From: Bradyrhizobium sp.
Lineage (GTDB): Bacteria > Pseudomonadota > Alphaproteobacteria > Rhizobiales > Xanthobacteraceae
Direction: 5' to 3'
Assembly: GCF_030654605.1 (NCBI RefSeq)
Contig: NZ_JAURXB010000234.1
Span: 1-64,000 of the forward strand
Length of the DNA: 64,000 bases
In this document: positions 8,350-17,490 of the stretch, in pieces
How the letters are laid out: each line of letters begins with the position of its first letter
Position numbering within the stretch: position 1 is the stretch's first letter
Notes under the pieces: generated by a model
What the model was told of the DNA's origin: nothing
Databases searched by the model: none
What the model saw: the letters and a program-made list of their open reading frames with translations, nothing else
Program-made: the position numbers and the translations under genes

Positions 8350-9276
8350 ATGAACCCTGTAGCGCTGTTAACTCCAACATACGGGCGCGATCTGGAACTG
8401 TGCACCCTGCTCTGCGAGAGTGTCGACCGTCACGTCAAGTCGTTCTCGAAACATTATCTGCTGGTTCCCGACTGCGACCTGTCATTGTTCTCCCACTTCG
8501 ACAGCCAGCACAGGGTGGTGCTTCCCGCTTCGCAATTCCTGCCCGCATGGCTGCGGCCGCTGCCGCGCATCATTCAGCGCAAGCGCCGCCAGTTCTGGTG
8601 GTCGTTTCGCGCCAAGCCGGTGAGCGGCTGGCATGTGCAGCAGCTCATCAAGATTGCGGCCGCGATGTCCCTGCCGCACCAGCGATACTGCATCCTCGAT
8701 TCCGACATCGTGTTCTTTCGCGACTTCGATCTGTCGCGCTTCAGATATCCAAACACAATTCCGCTCCTGAACATGCGTGACGAGGTCACCCAGGACCAGT
8801 TCCACCATGCGCGCTGGGTCGAGACCAGCCATGAACTGCTTGGCTTGTCCGCGCCATCGCTTCCGGCATCGGATTTCATCGGCCATATCATCTTCTGGGA
8901 TCAGCAGACGACGCAGGCGATGGCCGCGAAGATCGAAGCGGTCACGGGCCTGGACTGGATCGAGGCGCTTTGCAGGACCCGCGATTTTTCGGAATATATG
9001 CTGTACGGCTATTTCGTCGAGAACGACGCGGGCTTCTCGGCCCGGCACACGCGCGCATCGCGCACCCAGTGCGTAAGCTATTGGGACAAGCCGAAACTCG
9101 ACCGCGGCGAGTTGAACCAGCTGCTTCGCCGCGCCGACAAGGATGACGTCGCGTTCTCGGTCGCATCCTTCTCCGGCACGCCGGTGGAGACCATCCGCGC
9201 CGCGGTGGAAGAGAATACCGCCACTAGCGCGCCTGTGCTCGCCCAGCAGGCTGCGGGGCTTGCCGCGCTATGCTGA
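8350..9276 (+). CDS. DUF6492-like glycan-locus protein
   Basis: A 308-residue protein resembling the DUF6492 group, GT-A-like proteins found in polysaccharide loci. It starts A-L-L-T-P-T-Y-G-R-D-L, a GT-A-like opening, and contains Y-C-I-L-D-S-D-I-V-F-F-R-D-F-D, a DxD-type motif. A conserved W-W-S-F-R-A-K-P-V-S-G-W-H segment precedes it. The ATG at 8350 has an AGAGAG purine run upstream and is preferred to one 14 codons earlier. The stop overlaps the flippase start by 7 nt, so both are probably one operon. Function as a glycosyltransferase is inferred. Confidence 0.65.
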   Translation: MNPVALLTPTYGRDLELCTLLCESVDRHVKSFSKHYLLVPDCDLSLFSHFDSQHRVVLPASQFLPAWLRPLPRIIQRKRRQFWWSFRAKPVSGWHVQQLIKIAAAMSLPHQRYCILDSDIVFFRDFDLSRFRYPNTIPLLNMRDEVTQDQFHHARWVETSHELLGLSAPSLPASDFIGHIIFWDQQTTQAMAAKIEAVTGLDWIEALCRTRDFSEYMLYGYFVENDAGFSARHTRASRTQCVSYWDKPKLDRGELNQLLRRADKDDVAFSVASFSGTPVETIRAAVEENTATSAPVLAQQAAGLAALC

Positions 9277-10709
9277 TCGGGCAAGCCAGCATCAATCTGT
9301 CCGCCAACGTGCTCTCGGCGCTGCTGGGGCTGTTGAGCGTGTTCATTTTTACGCGGTTGTTCTCGCCGCACGACTACGGCGTCTATCTGCTTGGAATGGC
9401 GTTCGCGGCCGTCGTCAGCGTCTTCCTGGCGGGATGGTTTCGAAATCTCATCATGAGCCGGCACGCCCGGGATGACGGCACCGACGTTCGCGGCCTCGTG
9501 GTCAGCGGCTATCTCGTCGGCTGTCTCGCCGCGCCGGCAGCCTATGGGCTGGGTCGGCTGGTCGGTCTCGACGCCATGGAAGCCCTGGCCGCGGTCGGGC
9601 TGGCGGTCGCGATCGGGGTGTTTGAGCTGACGCAGGAGCTGGTTCGCGCCAAGCTGATGGTTGTCACCGCCATGAAGGCCACGCTGGTCCGCGCGGTCGC
9701 AGCCCTCTGTCTGGGTGTTGCCGCGGCCTTGCTCGGCAAGACCGGAATCCTCCTGCTGGTGTCATCGACGCTGGCCTATCTGCTCGCCGTCCTGGTCCAG
9801 CGCTCGGCCTGGCGCGGTACCGTTCTCAAATTCGACGGCGCCGGCCTTCTGAACGCGGCGAAGCAGGGCCTGCCGCTGACGTTGTCGCTGACCTTGCTGG
9901 CGATCTCCAGCGTTGCCGACCGTTTCATCATCGCCAATCTGACCAGCACCGCCGACGCGGCACAATACGTCGCCGGTCTCGATCTGGTCCGGCAGGCCGT
10001 GATGATGCCGGCGTTCAGCATCGCCGCCGCGTTCGTTCCGCTGGCGATCCGGATCAACGCCAATCAGGGAACCGCCGCGGTGCAATCGCATCTCGGCGAA
10101 TGCGTCGAATTGCTGCTGTGCGTGACACTGCCGGCATGCCTTGGCTTCGCGGTCATCTCTTCCCACATCGCCAACGTGGTGCTCGGCGCCGATTTCCGCG
10201 TGATCGCCGCGGAGACGATGCCGATCGTGGCCGGCGCCGTGATTTTCCAGATCCTGACGCAGCAATATCTGCACACGAGCTTCCTGCTGTCGGGCCGCAG
10301 TTCCTTCTATCTGATCAACACCGCGTCGATCATCGTTGTCAACGTGGCCCTGTCATACGCCCTGATCAGCGCCTATGGCACGATCGGGGCGGCGTGGGCA
10401 CGGCTTGGCGCCGATCTGTTCGGCTTCGTCTGTGCCCTGGTCCTCAGCCGCCGGGCCTTTCCGATCCCGTTTCCGCTGCGACGGATCGCACCTTCCGTCA
10501 TCGCCGCATTGATCATGGCGCTGCTGGTAGCTGCCGTCGACCAACGTCTGCAGGTTTCCGATCTGACCGCGTGCTTCATCCTGTCAGGCGTCGGAATCGC
10601 CAGCTATGCGGCGCTGTGCTGGGTGCTCGACATCTCACGCGCCCGCAGCCGTCTGAAGCGCGCGCTGGCTTTGTTCAGAACCAAATTCGCAAGCATCACG
10701 ATCGGATAA
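9270..10709 (+). CDS. Wzx-type oligosaccharide flippase
   Basis: A 479-residue polytopic membrane protein, with about 12-14 hydrophobic segments, of the MOP superfamily (Wzx/polysaccharide export). The N-terminus reads A-S-I-N-L-S-A-N-V-L-S-A-L-L-G, followed by F-T-R-L-F-S-P-H-D-Y-G, a family hallmark. It would move an undecaprenyl-linked repeat unit across the inner membrane. It overlaps the upstream DUF6492-like gene by 7 nt and is followed after 6 nt by a methyltransferase, so it sits inside an operon of glycan genes. No polymerase (Wzy) with clear motifs was identified next to it. Confidence 0.85.
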   Translation: MLIGQASINLSANVLSALLGLLSVFIFTRLFSPHDYGVYLLGMAFAAVVSVFLAGWFRNLIMSRHARDDGTDVRGLVVSGYLVGCLAAPAAYGLGRLVGLDAMEALAAVGLAVAIGVFELTQELVRAKLMVVTAMKATLVRAVAALCLGVAAALLGKTGILLLVSSTLAYLLAVLVQRSAWRGTVLKFDGAGLLNAAKQGLPLTLSLTLLAISSVADRFIIANLTSTADAAQYVAGLDLVRQAVMMPAFSIAAAFVPLAIRINANQGTAAVQSHLGECVELLLCVTLPACLGFAVISSHIANVVLGADFRVIAAETMPIVAGAVIFQILTQQYLHTSFLLSGRSSFYLINTASIIVVNVALSYALISAYGTIGAAWARLGADLFGFVCALVLSRRAFPIPFPLRRIAPSVIAALIMALLVAAVDQRLQVSDLTACFILSGVGIASYAALCWVLDISRARSRLKRALALFRTKFASITIG

Positions 10710-10715
10710 AAAACA

Positions 10716-11525
10716 GTGAACAAGACCGTCACCATCGACTTCGCTCAAGCCGCTCTCGCCGATGCCTACACGCCGGCGGCAGCTTCCGCACATCCGCAGT
10801 CGCTGCTCGACCTTCCGGCCGGCGAAGCCCGCGAAAGCCTGCTCGCCGTTCACAGCCTTCTCGGCGCCAGCCTGCCGCCGACCCCGCTTGCGATCTATGA
10901 GGCCGGCGGCGGCTCGACCAGCTTTCTGCCGCTCGAGGTACTGCGCCGCGCCCACGTCACCGTAGTCGACATCGACGAGGATCAGATCCGCAACAACGAC
11001 TACGCGCAGGAAACCATCCTCGGCGACGTCCAGACCCACCGCTTCGCCCCCGGCAGCTTCGACCTCGTGATCTGCTACAACGTGATCGAACATCTTCCCG
11101 ACGTCGAGGCGGCGCTGCTGCGGTTCTGCGAGTCGCTGAAGCAAGGTGGATTGATCCTGATCGGCGCGCCGAACCCGAAATCGCTGTCCGGCGTCGTCAC
11201 CAAATATTCGCCGCACTGGTTCCACGTCTGGTTCTACCGCCATGTGCGCGGCGACAAGAAGGCCGGCCTGCCCGGCCAGGCGCCGTTCCCGACCTTCTTC
11301 CACCCGCTGGTCACGCTCTCGCGGCTCGAAGCCTTCGCCGCGGCCCACGGCCTGCAAATGATCTACCGCAGGGAATATGAGAGCCCGCGCTATCCGGAGA
11401 TGCGGGCACGCAAGCCGGCCCTCGCCGCCCTGATCGATGCCGCAGCCTCGGTGATGAACTTTCTGCTTCCCGGCAAATTCGACGTGCGGCACGGCGATTA
11501 TCACGTGATCCTGAGAAAGATCTGA
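10716..11525 (+). CDS. class I SAM-dependent methyltransferase
   Basis: A 269-residue methyltransferase of the Methyltransf_11/25 type. Motif I reads Y-E-A-G-G-G-S-T-S-F-L, the acidic ribose-binding end of strand 2 is V-V-D-I-D-E-D-Q, and the post-I region D-L-V-I-C-Y-N-V-I-E-H-L is the standard motif II. The start is GTG at 10716, six bases after the flippase stop. Position between the flippase and a polysaccharide deacetylase suggests methylation of a glycan or carrier-linked sugar; the substrate is not identifiable. Confidence 0.83.
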   Translation: MNKTVTIDFAQAALADAYTPAAASAHPQSLLDLPAGEARESLLAVHSLLGASLPPTPLAIYEAGGGSTSFLPLEVLRRAHVTVVDIDEDQIRNNDYAQETILGDVQTHRFAPGSFDLVICYNVIEHLPDVEAALLRFCESLKQGGLILIGAPNPKSLSGVVTKYSPHWFHVWFYRHVRGDKKAGLPGQAPFPTFFHPLVTLSRLEAFAAAHGLQMIYRREYESPRYPEMRARKPALAALIDAAASVMNFLLPGKFDVRHGDYHVILRKI

Positions 11526-11528
11526 ACC

Positions 11529-12281
11529 ATGAACGCGATGTGGTCCGAAGCCAAAGCGAGAGTCAGCCACCGGCTGGCGACGCATTTGAGCGTCGAACCC
11601 TTCCGGTTGCTCAACGAAACCCCGATGGTCAGTTTCACCTTCGACGACATTCCGAAGAGCGCCGCCACGACCGGCGCAAAGCTGCTCGAGGACCACGACG
11701 CGCGCGGAACGTTCTACGTCTCGGGCGGGCTGGTCGGCACTGAAACGTCCGACTGGACGGCCGTCGATGGCCAGGACATTGTCGATCTGCATCGCCATGG
11801 CCATGAGATCGGCTGTCACACCTTTTCGCACAAGCGGACTTGCGACCTCGGCGCGGAAGCGCTGGCCGCTGAAATTGCCCAGAACCGCCGCTACCTGCGC
11901 GCGCTCGACCCCTCGATCAAGGTCGGGAACTTCGCCTATCCCTTCGGTTACGGGTCGTTCGGGCGCAAGGGCCAGCTCAAGCAGGCGTTCCAGTCCTGCC
12001 GCAGCATCGTACCGGGCATCAACAGCGACACGGTGGACCTGCAGTTCCTGCGCGCGATGCCGCTGATCGATCACCGCATCGGCCGCGACGAGATCGAGCG
12101 CGCCTTCGACCAGGCGCAAACCTATAACGGATGGTTAATCTTCTACACTCACGACGTCGCCGGCCGGCCCAGTGAGTACGGCTGCTCGCCTGATCTGATG
12201 AACCACGCCCTGGAGGCGGCAAGCCACCGGAGAATCCCGGTCCTGAACATGGCGGAGGCTCTGCTATGCGCGGGCGTTTAA
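11529..12281 (+). CDS. polysaccharide deacetylase (NodB-like)
   Basis: A 250-residue carbohydrate esterase 4 (NodB homology) protein. Motif 1 is S-F-T-F-D-D-I-P, giving the catalytic/metal Asp pair but with Ile in place of the usual Gly. Motif 2, H-E-I-G-C-H-T-F-S-H, gives the HxxxH metal site. F-A-Y-P-F-G-Y-G is the expected arginine/tyrosine-region motif. It begins 3 nt after the methyltransferase, and there is no signal peptide, so it may act on a cytoplasmic or inner-leaflet substrate. Deacetylases in exosortase-type EPS loci are common, which fits the locus. Confidence 0.83.
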   Translation: MNAMWSEAKARVSHRLATHLSVEPFRLLNETPMVSFTFDDIPKSAATTGAKLLEDHDARGTFYVSGGLVGTETSDWTAVDGQDIVDLHRHGHEIGCHTFSHKRTCDLGAEALAAEIAQNRRYLRALDPSIKVGNFAYPFGYGSFGRKGQLKQAFQSCRSIVPGINSDTVDLQFLRAMPLIDHRIGRDEIERAFDQAQTYNGWLIFYTHDVAGRPSEYGCSPDLMNHALEAASHRRIPVLNMAEALLCAGV

Positions 12282-12292
12282 ACGCTTTTTTT
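12274..12292 (+). terminator. possible rho-independent terminator
   Basis: A self-complementary GCGTTTAAACGC (12274-12285) is followed directly by seven T. It overlaps the deacetylase stop codon. The palindrome has no unpaired loop, so the real stem would be short (about 4 bp); strength is doubtful. Confidence 0.45.
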
Positions 12293-12437
12293 GCCATTTC
12301 AGTGAATAGTCCCTCACTGAGTATGGTTAATTTTTCCTGTTGCGTTTGTTCCGCGCTTGATCCCCGCGCGCGTTGCGTGACGCGAAGAGTAACCCCTCAG
12401 CCGATGCGTGCGGCAGATCGAATGAAAGCTGGGGACC

Positions 12438-14741
12438 ATGCTTGTCTATGACCGACCGATAAATCAGGCTGAACCCGCCGGACAGACGCCGCCGCGAACG
12501 CTGGCCGGCGTCAACGTGCTGGAGCTCGCCCGCCTGCTGTGGCAGCGCAAGGTTGCGATCGCGAGCGCGGGCCTGATCTGCGCCTGCCTCGCCGTCATGA
12601 TCGGCAAGAGCCTTACCCCGAAATATTCGGCGACCGCCCAGCTCTACGTCGATCCCAGGGAATTGCAGCTGGTCGACCGCGAACTGACGCCGCGCGCCCA
12701 GGACGTCTCCGGCCTCGCCATGGTGGTCGAAAGCCAGGCCCGGCTGATCACCTCGAACAGCGTGCTGCTGCAGGTGATCCAGGACACCGGGCTCGACAAG
12801 GACCCGGAGTTCGGCGGCGGCAATGCCAAGGGCGCTCTCGCCTCGCTGCTCGGCCTGTTCGGGATCGATCTCAGATCTGCCGGCGACGCCAAGCTCAGCC
12901 AGATGGCGGCGCTGGAAACCCTGATCCGGCACATCAACGTCAAGAAGACCGACCGCACCTTCATCGTCGATATCGACGTCTGGTCATATGACCCCGTCAA
13001 GGCAGCGATGCTCGCCAACGCGATCTCCCGCGCCTATCTCGCGGAATCCAAGAAGTCGCAGGCGTCGGCCGCGCGGCGCGCGACCAGCGACCTGTCCGGC
13101 CGGCTCAAGGAATTGCAGGAACGGCTGCGCAATGCCGAAAATGCGCTCGCGACCTACAAGGCGCAAAACAATTTCGTCGGCACCCAGGACACGCTGATCT
13201 CCGATCAGCAGCTTTCCGCCAGCAACCAGCGGCTCGCCGCGGCGCGGGCGCTGACGCTCGACGCGCAGGCCAAATACGACCAGATCGAAGCCAGCCGCCG
13301 CGGCTCCACCGACGCCGGCGCGATTCCCGAGGCGCTGCAGTCTCCGACCATCGCCAATCTGCGCGCGCAATATGCCGAGGCCCGCAAGAAGCAGGCCGAA
13401 CTGACCAGCGAGTTGGGGCCGCGGCATCCGGCGCTTCGCCAGGTCGAGCAGCAGGTCAATGATCTCAAGCGCAATATCGGCGAGGAAATCGACCGCTTCG
13501 CGCAGTCGGCCAGGAACGACCTGACCCGCGCCCGCGATTACGAATCGTCACTGAACAAGGCGTTGGAAACCCAGAAGCGCCAGAGCGTGCAGCTCAGCCA
13601 GGCTTCGGTGCGGCTGCGCGAACTCGAGCGCGAGGTAGAAGCCAGCCGCGACGTCTATCAGTCCTTCCTCAAGCGCTCGCGCGAAACCGAGGAGCAGGAA
13701 AGCCTCAACACGTCCAGCGCCCGCATCATCGGCGAAGCCACCGTGCCACAGCGGCGCACCTTCCCGCCGGCCATGAGCATGATCGCGATCCTCGGCTTCA
13801 TGCTCGGTGCGTTCGCTGCTTCGGCCCTGACCATCGCAGCCAACCGGCTGTCGCCCGATACCAGCGAACCGCAACCGGTACGTTCCGAGCCCGGGCCGCC
13901 CGCGCCGCCTTCCAAGCCGGTGGCAGCCGAGCCGCCCCGACAGCGGCATGAACCGGCGGCCTTCGCCGCGGTCGAGAAGCCTCTGATCGCGCGCCTGCAG
14001 GAATCCGATGTGGTGCGGACGCTCGGAGGCATTCTCGCCATCGGCGGCGTTCCCGACGTGGCGCGGATGGGCTGGCCGACCCTGCGCGCCGGCATGCCCC
14101 AGACGACGTTCCTCAACGCCATGCGCGATATTCTCACGACCGCAGTGCGCCGTTCGCCCGCCGCCGCAATGCCGGTGGTCGCCGTGATCGGCGCCGGCGA
14201 CGGCGACGATCGCAGCATCGCTGCGCTGAACATCGCGCTGACCGCCGCGCGCGACGGCGTCAGCGTGCTGTTGATCGATGCCGACCACGCCACGCACGCC
14301 ATCTCGAACAAGGTGACCGGCCTCGGCAAGCGTGAACCCAGCCGTCTTGACTGGCTCAGCATCGGCACCAAGGCTTCCCGCGCGATCAAGACCGCGAACG
14401 GAATCTCGATCCTGCCCGTCGTCAAGGGCAGCGACGCCAAAGGTTCCGAAGTCAAGGCCGCCGACGCCATCCGCAAGGCGATCGCCCAAGCGCGCGCCAC
14501 CGGCGGCTACGACCTTGTGATCCTCGACGGACCGGCGATGCCCTGGAGCGCCGCCGACCACAAGTTGCTCGACTCCGCCGACAGCCTCGTCGCCATCCTG
14601 CCGGTCAGCCTCGACATCAACGACGCCATGGAAGACATCATCACGGCTCTCGGCGACGCCGAGCGCCAGCTGGTCGGCGTCGTCCTGAGCGAACTTCAAC
14701 CCACGACCGTCAACCGTCAGCGAGACCAGAAATATGCTTGA
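12438..14741 (+). CDS. Wzc/ExoP-like chain-length protein with degenerate kinase domain
   Basis: A 767-residue polysaccharide co-polymerase. Residues about 25-57 begin a Wzz domain with the first membrane helix, a long periplasmic coiled-coil region follows (100-430), and a second helix lies near 444-468 after P-Q-R-R-T-F-P-P. A proline-rich linker leads to a cytoplasmic ATPase-like domain (about 585-760) with L-L-I-D-A-D as the A' motif. Where active BY-kinases have G-E-G-K-S, this protein has G-D-D-R-S (near 590), so the Walker Lys is replaced by Arg. The tail has a single Tyr, not a Tyr-rich cluster. It likely sets glycan length, perhaps without kinase activity. The ATG at 12438 follows GGGGA, and the next gene overlaps by 8 nt. 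Confidence 0.85.
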   Translation: MLVYDRPINQAEPAGQTPPRTLAGVNVLELARLLWQRKVAIASAGLICACLAVMIGKSLTPKYSATAQLYVDPRELQLVDRELTPRAQDVSGLAMVVESQARLITSNSVLLQVIQDTGLDKDPEFGGGNAKGALASLLGLFGIDLRSAGDAKLSQMAALETLIRHINVKKTDRTFIVDIDVWSYDPVKAAMLANAISRAYLAESKKSQASAARRATSDLSGRLKELQERLRNAENALATYKAQNNFVGTQDTLISDQQLSASNQRLAAARALTLDAQAKYDQIEASRRGSTDAGAIPEALQSPTIANLRAQYAEARKKQAELTSELGPRHPALRQVEQQVNDLKRNIGEEIDRFAQSARNDLTRARDYESSLNKALETQKRQSVQLSQASVRLRELEREVEASRDVYQSFLKRSRETEEQESLNTSSARIIGEATVPQRRTFPPAMSMIAILGFMLGAFAASALTIAANRLSPDTSEPQPVRSEPGPPAPPSKPVAAEPPRQRHEPAAFAAVEKPLIARLQESDVVRTLGGILAIGGVPDVARMGWPTLRAGMPQTTFLNAMRDILTTAVRRSPAAAMPVVAVIGAGDGDDRSIAALNIALTAARDGVSVLLIDADHATHAISNKVTGLGKREPSRLDWLSIGTKASRAIKTANGISILPVVKGSDAKGSEVKAADAIRKAIAQARATGGYDLVILDGPAMPWSAADHKLLDSADSLVAILPVSLDINDAMEDIITALGDAERQLVGVVLSELQPTTVNRQRDQKYA

Positions 14742-15540
14742 ACGTCGTGCAAATCCCATCGGGCGGGCCGCTACCGCGAGCGTGCCCCGGATCTCGCTGG
14801 GCGGGCTGCGGCTCGCCGTGCTCGATATCGAGCAGACCGCGAATTTCATGATCGAGATGGTGTTCCCGCAACGCCGGATCGACCGTCCGCTGTATCTGAC
14901 CTCGGCCAATGGCGAGGTGCTGGCGCGCTGTTCGACCGAGCCGATGACCGACCGGCTGTTTCGTGCCGCCGACCTGATCAACGCCGACGGCCAGCCGCTG
15001 GTCACGGTGTCGCGTTTCAAATCGTCGACGCCGCTGCCCGAGCGGGTCGCGACCACCGATCTGTTTCACACCGTGGCGCGCAAGGCCGCCGCGGCAGGGC
15101 TGACCTTCTATATGTTCGGCGCCGATGAGGCCGAAAACGCCGCCGCCGTCGCCAACGTCCGGAGAATGTACCCGGACCTGAAGATCGTCGGAAATTCCCA
15201 CGGCTACCTGAAAGGCGACGCGCTGCGGGCCAAGGTCGACGAGATCAACGCCCTGGCGCCGGACTATCTGTGGGTGGCGCTCGGCGTCCCCTATGAACAG
15301 GCCTTTGTCGAGGAATTCACTTCGCGCCTGTCCAATGTCGGCGTCATCAAGACCTCCGGCGGATTGTTCAACTTCCTGTCCGGCAGCCGCGCCCGCGCGC
15401 CGCAATGGATGCAGAACATGGGCCTCGAATGGGCCTGGCGGATCTGGCTGGAGCCGCGCCGGCTGTTCTGGCGCTATCTCACCACCAATCCGCGTGCGCT
15501 CTACCTGCTGTTCAACAAGAGCCGGACGCCGGAGAACTGA
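14734..15540 (+). CDS. WecG/TagA/CpsF family glycosyltransferase (GT26)
   Basis: A 268-residue member of glycosyltransferase family 26. Diagnostic segments are L-T-S-A-N-G-E-V-L-A, L-I-N-A-D-G-Q-P-L (the catalytic Asp region), F-Y-M-F-G-A-D-E-A-E, and P-D-Y-L-W-V-A-L-G-V-P-Y-E-Q-A-F-V. Members transfer a sugar such as ManNAc(A) or glucose to a lipid-linked intermediate at the membrane. It overlaps the chain-length gene by 8 nt and is followed two bases later by galE, giving a tight three-gene unit. The exact sugar is unknown, though adjacent GalE hints at a UDP-hexose supply. Confidence 0.87.
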   Translation: MLERRANPIGRAATASVPRISLGGLRLAVLDIEQTANFMIEMVFPQRRIDRPLYLTSANGEVLARCSTEPMTDRLFRAADLINADGQPLVTVSRFKSSTPLPERVATTDLFHTVARKAAAAGLTFYMFGADEAENAAAVANVRRMYPDLKIVGNSHGYLKGDALRAKVDEINALAPDYLWVALGVPYEQAFVEEFTSRLSNVGVIKTSGGLFNFLSGSRARAPQWMQNMGLEWAWRIWLEPRRLFWRYLTTNPRALYLLFNKSRTPEN

Positions 15541-15542
15541 AG

Positions 15543-16550
15543 ATGAGCGACGCTCCGGCCGTCCTGGTGACCGGCGGCGCCGGCTACATCGGCTCGCATT
15601 GCTGCAGGGCCCTGACGGCGGCCGGCTATCAGCCCGTGGTTTTCGACAATTTCTCCACCGGCCACCGTCGTTTCGTCACCGGACCGCTGGTGACCGGCGA
15701 TCTCGCCGACAAGACCGCGCTGGCGCGCGCATTCGCGGAGCACGAGATCGTCGCGGTGATGCACTTCGCGGCATCCAGCCTGGTCGGCGAGTCCGTCGTC
15801 GATCCGCAGAAATACTACGTCAACAACCTTGCCGGCACGCTGTCGCTGCTGGAAGCGATGCGCGAGGCCGGCTGCCATCGCCTGGTATTCTCCTCGACCG
15901 GCGCGGTCTACGGCAACGCCGACAGCAAGGCCCTGCCCGAGAGTTACGCCTGCGCGCCGATCAATCCCTACGGGGCCTCGAAATGGATGATCGAGCGCGT
16001 GCTGTCGGACTATCGCGATGCCTATGGATTTGGTTCGTTCGCGTTGCGCTATTTCAACGCCAGCGGCGCCGACGCAACAGGCGATATCGGCGAGTTGCGC
16101 GACAATGAAACCCATCTCATTCCGCGCGCCATGATGGCGCTGCAGGGCCACGTGCCCGATTTCGCCGTGTTCGGCGACGATTACGACACCCCCGACGGCA
16201 CCGCGATCCGCGACTATATCCACGTCACCGATCTGGCCGCCGCCCATGTGCTGGCGCTGCAGCTGCTGCTGCAGGGGCATCGCGGCGGCGCCTTCAATCT
16301 CGGCACCGGCACCGGCTTTTCAGTGCGTGAGATCCTCCGCGCCATCGAGGCCGAAACTGGTCGCGCCGTGCCCCACCTGGTAAAACCGCGACGGGCAGGC
16401 GATCCGACCTATCTGGTCGCCGACCCCACCGCGGCGCGCGAAACCCTGAAATTCCGTACCGCGCATTCGGATCTGGCCACCATCATCCGGACCGCATGGG
16501 CGTGGCACCGCAAGGCCCATCCGCTGAAGACGGTTCAATCCCGCGCGTGA
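15543..16550 (+). CDS. galE: UDP-glucose 4-epimerase
   Basis: A 335-residue extended short-chain dehydrogenase that interconverts UDP-glucose and UDP-galactose. The NAD motif is V-T-G-G-A-G-Y-I-G-S-H near the N-terminus, the catalytic Ser/Thr region reads S-S-T-G-A-V-Y-G, and the catalytic pair lies in Y-G-A-S-K. R-Y-F-N-A-S-G-A-D is the expected substrate segment. The ATG at 15543 is taken because the protein then begins right before the NAD motif; it starts two bases after the GT26 stop. Its operon position says it supplies UDP-galactose or a relative for the glycan. It converges with the methyltransferase at 16561. Confidence 0.88.
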   Translation: MSDAPAVLVTGGAGYIGSHCCRALTAAGYQPVVFDNFSTGHRRFVTGPLVTGDLADKTALARAFAEHEIVAVMHFAASSLVGESVVDPQKYYVNNLAGTLSLLEAMREAGCHRLVFSSTGAVYGNADSKALPESYACAPINPYGASKWMIERVLSDYRDAYGFGSFALRYFNASGADATGDIGELRDNETHLIPRAMMALQGHVPDFAVFGDDYDTPDGTAIRDYIHVTDLAAAHVLALQLLLQGHRGGAFNLGTGTGFSVREILRAIEAETGRAVPHLVKPRRAGDPTYLVADPTAARETLKFRTAHSDLATIIRTAWAWHRKAHPLKTVQSRA

Positions 16551-16560
16551 GCTTTACAGG

Positions 16561-17328
16561 CTAGCTAAGCTTGCGGGATTCCGGCCGGCACACGCACAGC
16601 AGCGACGTCCCGTAGATACCTTTCGGCAACAGGCGGCTTTCCAGCCAGAACGCCCAGCCGAGAAACCGGTGCAGCCATGGCGTAGCCGGCGCCACGAACG
16701 TCGTCCTGCGTTTCAACCCCAGCTGCTTCAGGATCCACGCCGGAACGTAGAGCGCATGAAAGAAGTAACTCCACGATTCGATCGACAGGTGGGACGACCG
16801 CGCCAGCTCGCGAAACTTTTGAATATCATAGCGAAGGAAGTGGCGAAAATGTTCATCATAGTTCGACCAGATTTCCTGCCGCGCCGGCACCGCAATGATC
16901 AGCACGGCAAGCGCCGGTAGCGCCTGAAATACCGACGCAATGAATTCCGCCGGACGCTCGATATGCTCCAACACGTCGAGCAGGAGAACCGCGGTCACCC
17001 GCCGCCGCAGATCCGGGTCCAGATCCGCGAAGTCCGTGCCCGCAAAAAAGAAGGCACGCACATCCTCGTGGACGCGGGGTCGGCCGAGATCGCAGCCATA
17101 GGCGTCGAACCCGGCGGCTCGCAGGACACGGACGTAATGGCCGCGTCCCGCGCCAATTTCCAGAACCGTGTCCCCCGTCTTGCAAGCGGTCCGGACACGA
17201 TCCATCAACACGCTGCTGCGGGCACGATGCCAATAGTGCAGCTCATATCCCGGCGGATAGGTTTCGTCGTACTCCTCGGTGGTGAATTCCGTCCCCGCAG
17301 CAACAGCCGGGTCCTTCAAAACAGTCAT
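16561..17328 (-). CDS. class I SAM-dependent methyltransferase
   Basis: A 255-residue methyltransferase. Motif I is V-L-E-I-G-A-G-R-G-H-Y, with G-C-D-L-G following and L-L-L-D-V-L-E-H-I-E-R-P as motif II/III. The C-terminal half has hydrophobic and aromatic segments (W-S-Y-F-F-H-A-L-Y-V-P-A-W-I-L) and may touch the membrane. The ATG at 17328 gives the most compact protein; in-frame ATGs at 17382 and 17397 are alternatives. It is transcribed away from the GtrB-like gene and toward galE. The substrate is unknown. Confidence 0.8.
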   Translation of the reverse strand: MTVLKDPAVAAGTEFTTEEYDETYPPGYELHYWHRARSSVLMDRVRTACKTGDTVLEIGAGRGHYVRVLRAAGFDAYGCDLGRPRVHEDVRAFFFAGTDFADLDPDLRRRVTAVLLLDVLEHIERPAEFIASVFQALPALAVLIIAVPARQEIWSNYDEHFRHFLRYDIQKFRELARSSHLSIESWSYFFHALYVPAWILKQLGLKRRTTFVAPATPWLHRFLGWAFWLESRLLPKGIYGTSLLCVCRPESRKLS

Positions 17329-17490
17329 GCTCTGTCCACTATCCTGGCGGCTATTCCAAGCTTCTATCACATGCCAGGACATCGCGGACAGGTCCACGTG
17401 ACATCAGATTGCAAACGCCATTGTGTTTCGGAAACGCAACTGCCAGGATTTGGTCGACATGCAGTTGAATTTTGATTTTGCCGAAGTTGG

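Noticed and set aside
13548..15056. A 500-codon antisense frame over the Wzc-like and GT26 genes
   Set aside because: Composition is that of a shadow frame; the plus-strand genes have full motifs.
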